From Pseudomonas viridiflava (lineage in GTDB: Bacteria > Pseudomonadota > Gammaproteobacteria > Pseudomonadales > Pseudomonadaceae): a DNA stretch of 61,630 bases. Shown piece by piece: positions 53,558 through 61,630 of this stretch; the stretch's first letter is position 1, and each line of letters opens with the position of its first letter. The stretch covers positions 1 to 61,630 of the forward strand of contig NZ_LKEH01000034.1 of the NCBI RefSeq assembly GCF_001642795.1, read 5' to 3'. The notes beneath the pieces were generated by a model, which saw only the letters and a list, made by a program, of their open reading frames with translations, was not told where the DNA came from and made no database searches. The position numbers were made by a program, and so were the translations under genes.

Positions 53558-54568
53558 TTACTTGCCGCCACTCACCTGTTGATACAGCGCATCGGCGTTG
53601 GCGTCGGTCACCGGCACCCATGGCAGGATGTAGTTCTTGTCGGTGCCATCACCCCATTTCACGTCTTTGGCGTAACGCTCCCAGATCACGGACTGCGGCT
53701 TGTAATCCTTGCCGGCGAGGGCGCGAAGGGCGACGTCCAGCGCGCCCTGGGATTGGGCCTGGGCATCCTGCAGGAAGGTGGTCACTTCGTTTTTCTTGGC
53801 AGCCTGAATGGCGTCCGGCATGCCGTCGATGGAGGTGACGGGCACTTCAGCAGGGGTCAGGCCGCGTGATTTGACGGCTTGCAAGGCGCCGAGCGCCATG
53901 TCGTCGTTCTGGGCGATGATCCCGGAAATGCCGCCATTAGGGTGCGCATTGAGCCAATCTTCAGTCAGGGCCAGCGCTTCGGCACGCGACCAGTTGGCGG
54001 TTTTCATTTCAATGATCTTGATATCAGGGTGTTTCTTCAGGACTTCCATCTCACCCTTTTCACGGTCGATCTGGGCCGACTGACCAATCGGCCCCTGAAT
54101 GATCACCACGTTGCCCTTGCCTTTGATCTTGTCGACCATGGCCTGAGCCTGCAGGCGTCCGCCCTCGACATCATCGTTGCCGACGTAGGGCACTTTGGTC
54201 CCTGCCACACGGGTGTTGGACGCGATGACCGGAATATCGTTTTCCATGGCGCGGGCCACGGTGCCGACGCCGGCCTTGGTGTCGATGGGCACGAAGATGA
54301 TCGCGTCGTAGTGCTGTGTGATCATGGTTTCGATCTGGTTGTTCTGGGTCAGCGCGTCGTAGTTGCCGTCGAACACGGTGATTTGCACGGTGCCATCCTT
54401 GACCGCCGGGTGCTGCTTGAGCTCTCGTACCCAGTTCTGCATGAACTGGCCTTTGAGCCCGTAAACGGCTGCGCCGATCTTGTAGGTCTTGCCGTCAGCT
54501 GCCAGGGAAATGCTGCTGGCAAGCAGGGTGAGCGCCGCGACAGCGGCCAGGGATGTGCCGAATTTCAT
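53558..54568 (-). CDS. Sugar/polyol ABC importer, periplasmic binding protein
   Basis: A 336-residue ribose-binding-protein-like (Peripla_BP_4) receptor. Signal peptide MKFGTSLAAVAALTLLASSI and cleavage after SLAAD; then YKIGAAVYGLKGQFMQ and DAIIFVPIDTKAG typical of the fold. It is separated from the SDR gene by a REP pair and from the permease gene by 52 bp. Ligand inferred from downstream enzymes: a polyol. Confidence 0.92.
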   Translation of the reverse strand: MKFGTSLAAVAALTLLASSISLAADGKTYKIGAAVYGLKGQFMQNWVRELKQHPAVKDGTVQITVFDGNYDALTQNNQIETMITQHYDAIIFVPIDTKAGVGTVARAMENDIPVIASNTRVAGTKVPYVGNDDVEGGRLQAQAMVDKIKGKGNVVIIQGPIGQSAQIDREKGEMEVLKKHPDIKIIEMKTANWSRAEALALTEDWLNAHPNGGISGIIAQNDDMALGALQAVKSRGLTPAEVPVTSIDGMPDAIQAAKKNEVTTFLQDAQAQSQGALDVALRALAGKDYKPQSVIWERYAKDVKWGDGTDKNYILPWVPVTDANADALYQQVSGGK

Positions 54569-54620
54569 GATGAGAACTCCGTTATTGTTGTAGTCAGTCG
54601 TTCATTCAGAGGAAAAGCGA

Positions 54621-55598
54621 TTAGCGTTTTTTCTTGCGCCACACGTCGATCAGTACTGCGAACACGATGATCAGGCCCTTGGCGACCTGCTGGTAATAGG
54701 AGGACACGCCGAGCAGGTTCAGGCCGTTGTTGATCACGCCGATCAACAACGCGCCGAACAGGGTGCCGACGATGCTGCCCGTGCCGCCCGACAGGCTGGT
54801 GCCGCCGATGACCACCGCTGCGATGGCATCCAGCTCATACGACATGCCGGCCTGGGGCAGGGCGGACGTAGTTCGGGCGGACAGCACCACACCGGCCAGA
54901 CCCGCCAGTAATCCGGAAACCACGTACACCGAGAACATCACCTTGCGCACGCCGATGCCTGAGGTGCGGGCGCTTTTCTCGTTGCCACCCACGGCGTACA
55001 CGTAGCGGCCATAGGTGGTGTAACGCAGCACCATCCAGAAAATCAGCGCCACCACTGCGAAGATGATGATCGGCACGCCAATCGGACCGATTCGCCCGGT
55101 GCCCAGCGCCAGATAGGCATCAGGCAGGTCAGTCACCGGGCTGCCGTCGTTGAGAATGAAGGTCATGCCGCGGGCGATGCTGAGCATGCCGAGGGTCGCG
55201 ACAAAAGGCGGAATCGACAGGTTGGCGACCATGAAGCCGTTGACCACCCCGAGCATTGCCCCAGCGAACATCCCGGCACTCACTGCCGCCAGCAATCCAT
55301 AGCCCTGGGTCGCAACCAGCGCGCTGCACAGCCCGGCGAAGGCCAGAATCGAGCCGACCGACAGGTCGATGCCCTTGGTCAGGATCACGTAGGTCATGCC
55401 GACCGCGAGAATGCCGTTGATGGAGGTCTGGCGCAGGATGTCCATCCAGTTGCGCCAGGTCATAAAGTATTCGCTGGAGAACGCCATCACGATACACAGC
55501 ACGATGAACACCAGCGGCAGGCCGAAACGGTCCAGGGACAGACGCAGGCGGCTTCGGGGTGCAGCGTTAGCGGGGGCGATGACGGTTTTGGCATTCAT
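54621..55598 (-). CDS. Sugar/polyol ABC importer, permease (RbsC-like)
   Basis: A 325-residue inner-membrane permease of the ribose-type class with about eight to ten hydrophobic segments. RbsC-like marks include LTKGIDLSVGSILAFAG and ELDAIAAVVIGGTSLSGGTG. It overlaps the ATPase gene by four bases. Confidence 0.93.
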   Translation of the reverse strand: MNAKTVIAPANAAPRSRLRLSLDRFGLPLVFIVLCIVMAFSSEYFMTWRNWMDILRQTSINGILAVGMTYVILTKGIDLSVGSILAFAGLCSALVATQGYGLLAAVSAGMFAGAMLGVVNGFMVANLSIPPFVATLGMLSIARGMTFILNDGSPVTDLPDAYLALGTGRIGPIGVPIIIFAVVALIFWMVLRYTTYGRYVYAVGGNEKSARTSGIGVRKVMFSVYVVSGLLAGLAGVVLSARTTSALPQAGMSYELDAIAAVVIGGTSLSGGTGSIVGTLFGALLIGVINNGLNLLGVSSYYQQVAKGLIIVFAVLIDVWRKKKR

Positions 55599-57082
55599 GA
55601 GGCAAGACTCAACAGGGCTTCCTGGGAAAGGTCGGTGTCGCTGCTGATGGTTACCAGCTTTCCGGCCTTGAATACGGCGATTCGGTCACTCAGGCGCAAC
55701 AGTTCCGGCGCTTCCGAAGACACCACGATGGCAGCGCCACCGGCGCGCACGAACTGGTCCAGCAGGTGGTAGATCTCCTGCTTGGCGCCTTCGTCGATGC
55801 CCCGGGTCGGCTCATCGCACAGCAGGCAGACGGGCTCGGTGGACAGGCACTTGGCGAGCACCACTTTTTGCTGATTGCCGCCACTCATGGAGGCGACGGG
55901 CAGGTCCAGTGAAGTGGTCTTGATCTGCAGGCGCCTGACCATGTCTTCGGCCAGACGGGTTTCCTTGCGTGTGTCGATCAGCGACCAGGTCGACAGACGC
56001 TTGTACGCCGAAAGGGCAATGTTGGAGAGAATGCTGCTGGTCAGCACCAGGCCGCTGTCCTTGCGGTCTTCGGTCACCAGCGACATGCCTGCGCGTATCG
56101 TTGCCTTGGGCAGGCCGACCGGCATGGGCTTGCCCTGCAGGGTAACGGTGCCTGAGTCCGGCGTGGTCAGTCCGTATATACAGTTGAGAAATTCGCTGCG
56201 TCCCGAGCCCATCAGGCCGTAGATGCCGAGAATCTCGCCCTGACGCAGTTGAAGGCTGATGTCGTGGAACTCGCCGTTGCGACTCAGGCTGTCAACGTTC
56301 AGGCAGCATTCGGCAGCGCATTCGCGACCGACTTTGTGGTCGATGCGTGTCAGCTCCTGACCGACGATGCCGCGCACCAGATGGGCGCGATCAATGTCCG
56401 CCATGCGGCCGGTTTCGACAAAAGCCCCATCGCGGAAGATGGTGTAGTCATCGGCGATCTGCGCCAGCTCACTGAGGCGGTGTGAGACATAGACAATACC
56501 GGCGCCTCGCGCGGTCAGGCGGCGAATGGCTTTGAACAGCGTCTGCGCTTCGCGCTCGCCGATGGCTGAGGTGGGCTCGTCCATGATCATGACTTCGCAG
56601 TCGTGACTGAAGGCCTTGGCGATTTCTACCAGTTGAATCTGCGCCACGCTGAGGCGATGCATGGGGCTGGTGGCCTCGACCTCGAATTCCAGGCTCTCAA
56701 GCAGCTCGCGGGTGCGCCTGTTGAGCTCGCGGGTATCGACAATGCAGCCCGCACGACGCGGCTCGCGGCCCAGCCAGATGTTTTCGGCGACGGTCATGTA
56801 CGGGATGGGTTCGAGTTCCTGGGTGATCATCGCGATTCCGGCAGCCAGCGCATCGCCTGGGCGATTGAATTGCACCGGATTGCCGTTGAGCAGAATGGTC
56901 CCCGCGTCACGCTGGGTGATGCCCATCAGAATACTGAGAAAGGTCGATTTGCCTGCGCCGTTGCCGCCGCACAGGGCGTGAACACTGCCTGCGCGCAATG
57001 AGAGTCGACCGTCACGCAGGGCAGGGATGCCGGCGTAGGCCTTGGCGACATGTTCAGCCTGGAGCAGTAATGGCATAGCCAT
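55595..57082 (-). CDS. Sugar/polyol ABC importer, double ATPase (RbsA-like)
   Basis: A 495-residue ATPase with two tandem nucleotide-binding halves, as in RbsA/XylG. First half: Walker A GGNGAGKSTF and Walker B VMIMDEPTSAI. The second half has a degenerate Walker A (GLMGSGRSEF), signature SGGNQQKVVLAK and Walker B LLCDEPTRGID. ATG 57082 follows GAGGA; the upstream open frame is not used. It is first gene of the seven-gene polyol operon and divergent from the rpiB-like gene. Confidence 0.93.
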   Translation of the reverse strand: MAMPLLLQAEHVAKAYAGIPALRDGRLSLRAGSVHALCGGNGAGKSTFLSILMGITQRDAGTILLNGNPVQFNRPGDALAAGIAMITQELEPIPYMTVAENIWLGREPRRAGCIVDTRELNRRTRELLESLEFEVEATSPMHRLSVAQIQLVEIAKAFSHDCEVMIMDEPTSAIGEREAQTLFKAIRRLTARGAGIVYVSHRLSELAQIADDYTIFRDGAFVETGRMADIDRAHLVRGIVGQELTRIDHKVGRECAAECCLNVDSLSRNGEFHDISLQLRQGEILGIYGLMGSGRSEFLNCIYGLTTPDSGTVTLQGKPMPVGLPKATIRAGMSLVTEDRKDSGLVLTSSILSNIALSAYKRLSTWSLIDTRKETRLAEDMVRRLQIKTTSLDLPVASMSGGNQQKVVLAKCLSTEPVCLLCDEPTRGIDEGAKQEIYHLLDQFVRAGGAAIVVSSEAPELLRLSDRIAVFKAGKLVTISSDTDLSQEALLSLAS

Positions 57083-57130
57083 CGGCGTGTCCTCGTGCTG
57101 TGAATTCTTATTAGGTGCACTGGTGTGGCT

Positions 57131-57336
57131 CAGTGAGCATATGTGTATCAAATGAAATTCTGTGCAGTCAATCTCTTTCCTCGATAAATTTCGAAAGGCT
57201 TTTAAATCGCGGTTAAAGCTGGTTTTTAAGCGATCGTTTGAATCTGCGTCGAAAACTTGCTTGACAGTATCCCGGTAATATCTGAGAAATAAGTGATCGG
57301 AATTTCACCGATTGAACATTTGGTCAGTGATATGTG
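57131..57336. promoter_or_regulatory. Divergent control region with repeated CAGTGA...ATATGTG motif
   Basis: CAGTGAGCATATGTG at 57131-57145 and CAGTGATATGTG at 57325-57336 are similar direct repeats, one near each divergent gene. ATCGG-AATTTCA-CCGAT (about 57296-57312) is an inverted repeat between them. TTGACA occurs at about 57262 but no -10 at standard spacing is clear. This 278-bp gap is the likely site of SorC-type control, an inference from position. Confidence 0.3.
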
Positions 57337-57360
57337 ACCCCGGCAGTGGAGCCAAACGCC

Positions 57361-57822
57361 ATGAACACACTTTTCCCGGTGGCCATCGGGTGCGATGAAG
57401 CGGGTTATGAACTCAAAGAGTTGTTGAAGCGGCACATCGAAACGCTGGGGCATCCGGTAACCGACTTCGGCACCCACTCGACAGCGCCGGTGCTGTATCC
57501 GGACATTGCCCTTGCCGTGGCAACGGCCATCAATGCCGGGCAGCAGCGGCTGGGCATACTGGTGTGCGGGACGGGAATCGGCATGGCGATCTCGGCCAAC
57601 AAGGTGTTGGGCATTCGTGCAGCGCAGGCCCATGACACTTATTCGGCAGAACGGGCGCGCAAAAGCAACGATGCGCAGATCCTGTCCATCGGTGCGCGGG
57701 TGATCGGTGTGGAGCTGGCGAAAAGCATCGTCAAGTCGTTTCTGGAGTCGGAGTTCGAGGCGGCACGCTCGGGTGCGAAGGTCGACCGCATCAGCGCCAT
57801 CGAACGCGACGGGCATCAGTAG
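57361..57822 (+). CDS. RpiB/LacAB-family sugar-phosphate isomerase
   Basis: A 153-residue isomerase of the RpiB fold. It begins PVAIGCDEAGYELKELL and has the active-site block VCGTGIGMAISANKV and RAAQAHDTYSAERARKSNDA. In known tetritol pathways, RpiB homologues convert erythrulose phosphate to erythrose 4-phosphate, and this fits here; ribose 5-phosphate isomerase is the alternative. GGAG nine bases upstream supports ATG 57361. It is followed by the regulator gene on the same strand. Confidence 0.88.
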   Translation: MNTLFPVAIGCDEAGYELKELLKRHIETLGHPVTDFGTHSTAPVLYPDIALAVATAINAGQQRLGILVCGTGIGMAISANKVLGIRAAQAHDTYSAERARKSNDAQILSIGARVIGVELAKSIVKSFLESEFEAARSGAKVDRISAIERDGHQ

Positions 57823-57885
57823 TGGACGCAGAGGGCAGGGAGTAGGGAGAATGCGCCTTTGACGTCGAAACGGAAGCCCGTCCAC

Positions 57886-58866
57886 ATGAGTGACAGTAAC
57901 CAGCGCATGGCCAGCGACATCGATCTGATGACCGAGGTCGCGATGCTTTATTACCTCGAGAACGTCACTCAGGAAGCCATCGCCAAACGTTTTGACCTGT
58001 CCCGTGCAAAAGTCAGTCGATTGCTCAAACGCGCGCGTGACGAAGGCATTGTCGAAGTGCGTGTTCTGCAGCACCCGGCAATGAACAACGAACTCGAGCA
58101 GGCGCTGGTCGAGCGTTTTCAGCTGGATCGCGCCCTGATTGCAGTCGATCACAGCGACCCCGACACCCAGCGTTCTGCAGTCGCGAGTCTGGTTGCCAAC
58201 TACCTGAACAAGACCCTGAGTGACGGCATGATCGTCGCCGTCGGCATGGGCCGCAATGTGGGTGCGGTGGCGGACAATGTGTTCCTGCCCGTGACCCGCA
58301 ACTGTACCTTTGTCTGTGCCATCGGCGGCTCGCTCAAGGCAGGCGAGTACATGAACCCCGATCACATCTGTCGGCGGCTGGCGCTGCGTTTCGGCGGCGA
58401 AAGCGAAAGCCTGTACGCCCCGGCGCTGGTCGCCAATCCTGAATTGCGCGGCGTGCTGATCAATAACGACACCGTGCGTTCTACCCTGGACCGTGCGCGA
58501 CGTGCCGACATTGCCTTGATCGGCATCGGCGACATGAGTGAGAACAGCAACATGGTGCGCATGGGCTGGTTCTCGCCACAGGAAATCGCCCAGGCCCGGC
58601 TGTCCGGCACGGTGGGCGACATGATGGGCTACGACTTCATCGACATCCACGGCCAGCCCGCGGTCAATGCCATTCAGGGCAGGGTGATCGGGCTGACGGT
58701 GCAGGAGCTTTTTCGTATTCCGGATGTGGTGGCCATCGCCAGCGAAAACACCAAGGCGGCGGCGACGTTGGGCGCCTTGCGTTCCGGAGTGATCAACACC
58801 CTCGCGACCACAGTGACCAACGCACACACCATCCTTGCGCTGGACGACGCCACGCGCAAAGTATGA
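57886..58866 (+). CDS. SorC/DeoR-type sugar-responsive regulator
   Basis: A 326-residue SorC-family regulator. N-terminal helix-turn-helix in VTQEAIAKRFDLSRAKVSRL; the rest is a sugar-phosphate-binding domain (GMIVAVGMGRNVGAV, FVCAIGGSLKAGEY). It likely senses a phosphorylated intermediate of the polyol pathway and controls both divergent units. ATG 57886 (MSDSNQRM) is chosen over an upstream TTG. Confidence 0.9.
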   Translation: MSDSNQRMASDIDLMTEVAMLYYLENVTQEAIAKRFDLSRAKVSRLLKRARDEGIVEVRVLQHPAMNNELEQALVERFQLDRALIAVDHSDPDTQRSAVASLVANYLNKTLSDGMIVAVGMGRNVGAVADNVFLPVTRNCTFVCAIGGSLKAGEYMNPDHICRRLALRFGGESESLYAPALVANPELRGVLINNDTVRSTLDRARRADIALIGIGDMSENSNMVRMGWFSPQEIAQARLSGTVGDMMGYDFIDIHGQPAVNAIQGRVIGLTVQELFRIPDVVAIASENTKAAATLGALRSGVINTLATTVTNAHTILALDDATRKV

Positions 58867-58989
58867 CGACCTGACAGTTTGTTGCCTTGCCAACACTTTC
58901 ATAAACCGCTTTACTGCGTTTCAGTGCCAAACAGGTATGTCGTCAGACAACGCTTTGGCTAGCTGGATGCAGTCTTGTGGAACGCCCCA

Positions 58990-59060
58990 CAACGTCTTCT
59001 ACATAGCACTGTCGTTCATCAAGCACGGGACCGTGGGGGGGGGCAGCTTGTCGGCGATGG
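58990..59060. repeat. Degenerate half copy of the composite repeat with a 9-G run
   Basis: CGTCTTCTACATAGCACTGT followed by AAGCACGGGACCGTGGGG matches the left arm of the 73-261 element, then the start of a decayed REP (CAGCTTGTCGGCGATGG). A run of nine Gs (59035-59043) lies at the joint. The repeat is about 70-140 bases upstream of the glucose dehydrogenase gene. Confidence 0.65.
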
Positions 59061-59130
59061 CTTCAGCCGCCGCTTGAAAAACACGCGCTCAACACACGGT
59101 TTCATCACATAACAAGAAAGGACAGGGACG

Positions 59131-61497
59131 ATGATTTTAAGAGCGACAGGTATCGTGATGGCGATACTGAGCATTGCGCTGCTTTATATGGGAGCACAAC
59201 TGGTAGCGGTGGGCGGCTCGCCGGCTTATTCGGTGATTGCCCTGGGCGTGCTGGCCACCGCAGTACTGGTGTTTCTGAAGAAAAAATCGGCGTTGACGCT
59301 GTATGCGCTGCTGATGTGGGGGATTCTGCTGTGGATCGTCTACGAAGTCGGCTTTGATAAATGGCAGTGGATTCCACGCGGCGACCTGTTCGCGCTGATC
59401 GGTTTCTGGCTGGCAATGCCTTGGATAGTGCGCCCGTTATTGCGCAACCAGGCTGCCGGCAGCAATCGCGGCTTTGACCCTTTTCTGGGCGGCACTGTCG
59501 CCGTCATGGCGCTGATCGTGATTGCGCTCATGTTCTATGACCCCTACGCAGTGAAGGGCCAGATCGGCACCTCGACCGCATCACGCAGTACCGAGGTCGC
59601 AGGCAATGAATGGGTGGCCTATGGCGGCACCCCAAGCGGTCAGCGTTTCTCGAGTCTGGATCAGATTAATCCGCAGACCATCAACAAACTGGCGGTGGCG
59701 TGGGAGTACCACACCGGTGATCTGCGTGACGCGGACAAGGATGCTGGCGAATACACCTTCGAAGCCACACCGTTGAAGGTCAACAACCGCGTGTATGTGT
59801 GCACCCCTCATAACGAAGTACACGCCATCAACCCGGAAAACGGCAAGCCGGACTGGAAATACACCCCGGAGAAAACCCGTTCCTACCTCCAGCAGCACCA
59901 GACCTGTCGTGGCGTGAGTTACTACGCAGCGCCGACGGCTCAGAATGCACCGGCAGCGCAGTGCGCAAAACGCATAATCATGGCCACAGCGGACGCCAGG
60001 CTGGTTGCGCTCGATGCCGACACCGGCAAGCTCTGCAGCGATTTTGGCAGCAATGGTGTAGTCGATCTGCACGACAACATGGGCAAGGTCCGCCCGCACG
60101 CCCTGATGCAGACCGCCGCGCCGCTGGTAGCCGGGGATCTCATCGTGCTCGGTGGCTCGGTGATGGATAACGGTTATGACCAGGGCAACCCGTCTGGCGT
60201 GATTCGCGCCTACAACGTCATGACCGGCAAGCTGGTCTGGAACTTCGATCCCGAAAATCCACAAAATACCGCGCCTGTTTCCGCAGAGCAGAACTATCCA
60301 CAGGACACCCCGGTGGCGTGGGCGACGTTGAGTGCCGACCTGAAAAACGGTCTGGTGTACGTGCCGTTTGGCAATGCGTCGCCCGATGAAACCGGCACGC
60401 GTCGCGACCCGAACAGCAATACCGAGAAATTCCGTGACGCACTGGTGGCGCTGGATCTGAAAACCGGTGCGTTCAAATGGAAGTTCCAGACCTCCCACAA
60501 CGACCTGTGGGATCGCGATAACCCGTCGCAGCCTTCGTTGCTTGATCTGGGCAAGGAGGGCAGCAAACAGCCCGCGCTGCTGTTGCCGACCAAGGTGGGT
60601 AACATCTTTGTACTCAATCGTCTGACCGGTGAGCCGATCACGCCTGTCGATCAGGCCAGGGTGCAGGCAGCAGGTGGCGTGCAGGGTGAACGGTTTGCGC
60701 CGACCCAGCCGGTTTCAAGACTCAATTTCATTCCGCCGCCGCTGACCGAGAAGTCGATGTGGGGCGTCACGCCGTTCGATCAGATGGCCTGCCGCACCAC
60801 CTTCAACACGCTGCGCTACGATGGCAATCCCTGGACGCCGGCCACCGAGTCCGGTTCGCTGATTTATCCCGGAAACATCGGGGTATTCAACTGGGGCTCT
60901 GTGGCGGTAGATCCCGACCGGCAGATTCTGGTAGCGACGCCCGTGCGTCTGGCCTACATCTATAACCTGATAAAGCGTCCCGAGCAGGATCAGGAAAAGC
61001 GCCTGTTCACCAAGGATGGCAAGCCGTACTGGAACGAAAACTTCAACGGCGACTACGCCATCCGCATCTCGCGACTGGCGTCAGGCCTGGGCATTCCTTG
61101 CACCGCGCCGCCTTGGGGCAGCATGGTCGGTGTGGACCTGAACACCAGCAAGACCGAATGGAAACGCCGGGTCGGGACTACCAAGAACCTAAAGACCACT
61201 TTCATGGAAGACCGCTTTCCAGTTGGGTTCCCGATGGGAATGGTGGCCCATGGCGGTCCGTTGGTCACGGCAGGCGGTCTGGTTTTTCACGGAGCAACGG
61301 CTGACAATTTCATCCGCGCCTACGACGTGAACACCGGCGAGGTGCTCTGGCAATACGAACTGCCTGCAGGTGGGCAGGCGACGCCTTCTACCTACACCGG
61401 AAGCGATGGCAAGCAGTACGTGATCATCTCCGCAGGCGGCCACGGTTCTCTGGGCACGACGCTGGGTGACAGCGTGATCGCGTTTCGTTTGAACTGA
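59131..61497 (+). CDS. gcd: Membrane PQQ-dependent glucose dehydrogenase family
   Basis: A 788-residue quinoprotein of the glucose/quinate/shikimate dehydrogenase family. It oxidises its substrate (glucose to gluconate for Gcd) in the periplasm and passes electrons to ubiquinone. Five hydrophobic segments in residues 1-145 form the membrane domain; the rest is a PQQ propeller with NEWVAYGGTPSGQRFSSLDQI, HQTCRGVSYY, HNDLWDRDNP, GVFNWGSVAVDP and GHGSLGTTLGD. The length fits Gcd (about 800). ATG 59131 begins MILRATGIVM; the reading frame is intact. No PQQ synthesis genes are in the window. Confidence 0.93.
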   Translation: MILRATGIVMAILSIALLYMGAQLVAVGGSPAYSVIALGVLATAVLVFLKKKSALTLYALLMWGILLWIVYEVGFDKWQWIPRGDLFALIGFWLAMPWIVRPLLRNQAAGSNRGFDPFLGGTVAVMALIVIALMFYDPYAVKGQIGTSTASRSTEVAGNEWVAYGGTPSGQRFSSLDQINPQTINKLAVAWEYHTGDLRDADKDAGEYTFEATPLKVNNRVYVCTPHNEVHAINPENGKPDWKYTPEKTRSYLQQHQTCRGVSYYAAPTAQNAPAAQCAKRIIMATADARLVALDADTGKLCSDFGSNGVVDLHDNMGKVRPHALMQTAAPLVAGDLIVLGGSVMDNGYDQGNPSGVIRAYNVMTGKLVWNFDPENPQNTAPVSAEQNYPQDTPVAWATLSADLKNGLVYVPFGNASPDETGTRRDPNSNTEKFRDALVALDLKTGAFKWKFQTSHNDLWDRDNPSQPSLLDLGKEGSKQPALLLPTKVGNIFVLNRLTGEPITPVDQARVQAAGGVQGERFAPTQPVSRLNFIPPPLTEKSMWGVTPFDQMACRTTFNTLRYDGNPWTPATESGSLIYPGNIGVFNWGSVAVDPDRQILVATPVRLAYIYNLIKRPEQDQEKRLFTKDGKPYWNENFNGDYAIRISRLASGLGIPCTAPPWGSMVGVDLNTSKTEWKRRVGTTKNLKTTFMEDRFPVGFPMGMVAHGGPLVTAGGLVFHGATADNFIRAYDVNTGEVLWQYELPAGGQATPSTYTGSDGKQYVIISAGGHGSLGTTLGDSVIAFRLN

Positions 61498-61582
61498 GCA
61501 GCACGCCTGTCGTTATACACAAGTCCGCAAGACGCGCAAAACGGGGGGGCAAAACGAAGGTGACTGACTGAATGCATACCCC

Positions 61583-61606
61583 GTGGGAGGCGGCTTGCCG
61601 GCGATG
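61583..61606. repeat. Single REP core at window end
   Basis: GTGGGAGGCGGCTTGCCGGC begins at 61583, followed by GATGG; the inverted partner would lie beyond the window. It lies 85 bases after the glucose dehydrogenase stop. Confidence 0.7.
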
Positions 61607-61630
61607 GCGTCCGTTCAGTCACTGATAGGT

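Noticed and set aside
57226..58902. Long open frame of 558 codons on the minus strand
   Set aside because: It lies antisense to the rpiB-like and SorC genes, which have clear family motifs; its composition is that of a reverse-frame shadow in GC-rich DNA.

Overview
The window reads as chromosomal DNA of a fluorescent pseudomonad, most probably of the Pseudomonas syringae group. The grounds are the lexA2-imuA-imuB-dnaE2 mutagenesis operon, a membrane PQQ glucose dehydrogenase, a Pantoea-like carotenoid cluster, and many REP-type inverted repeats carrying the GTGGGAGGCGGCTTGCCGGC core. This assignment comes from recognising protein families and repeats, not from a database search. I found 51 protein-coding genes, no rRNA or tRNA gene, no insertion sequence, no prophage and no CRISPR array.

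Layout. 1-8.2 kb: aldo/keto reductase, the LexA2-controlled translesion operon, and a DUF1989 protein. 8.2-13.0 kb: a CorA-like channel and an RLAN/RimK-type ATP-grasp ligase, divergent from a GNAT-peptidase C39 fusion (a likely peptide-modification module), then a polysaccharide deacetylase lipoprotein. 13.2-22.2 kb: amidohydrolase plus MFS transporter, two LysR regulators, a YdiJ-type FAD/Fe-S dehydrogenase and a dienelactone hydrolase. 22.5-31.0 kb: a membrane diguanylate cyclase and a full zeaxanthin-glucoside set (crtE, idi type 2, crtX, crtY, crtI, crtB, crtZ). crtE points away from the idi-crtXYIB operon and crtZ runs convergently into crtB. 31.2-40.6 kb: a LysR regulator, an FAD monooxygenase-like protein, a complete peptide-type ABC importer and two AhpD/CMD-fold proteins, nearly all overlapping and so probably one operon.

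40.6-49.7 kb is the most unusual part. Eight genes in four back-to-back units encode a PAP2-desaturase fusion, two GNAT-like proteins, an alpha/beta hydrolase, a probable diiron protein of the 'metal-dependent hydrolase' family, a second desaturase, a GH3-type acyl-adenylating amidosynthetase and a Rieske oxygenase. There is no PKS, NRPS or acyl carrier protein. I infer an undescribed pathway that oxidises or desaturates an acyl chain and conjugates it, possibly at the membrane.

49.7-58.9 kb encodes uptake and breakdown of a polyol, most likely a tetritol (threitol or erythritol): ABC importer, two polyol dehydrogenases, a split dihydroxyacetone-type kinase, an RpiB-type isomerase and a SorC regulator. 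A PQQ glucose dehydrogenase closes the window. Gaps between many units hold REP pairs and a larger composite repeat present as one complete and two partial copies.
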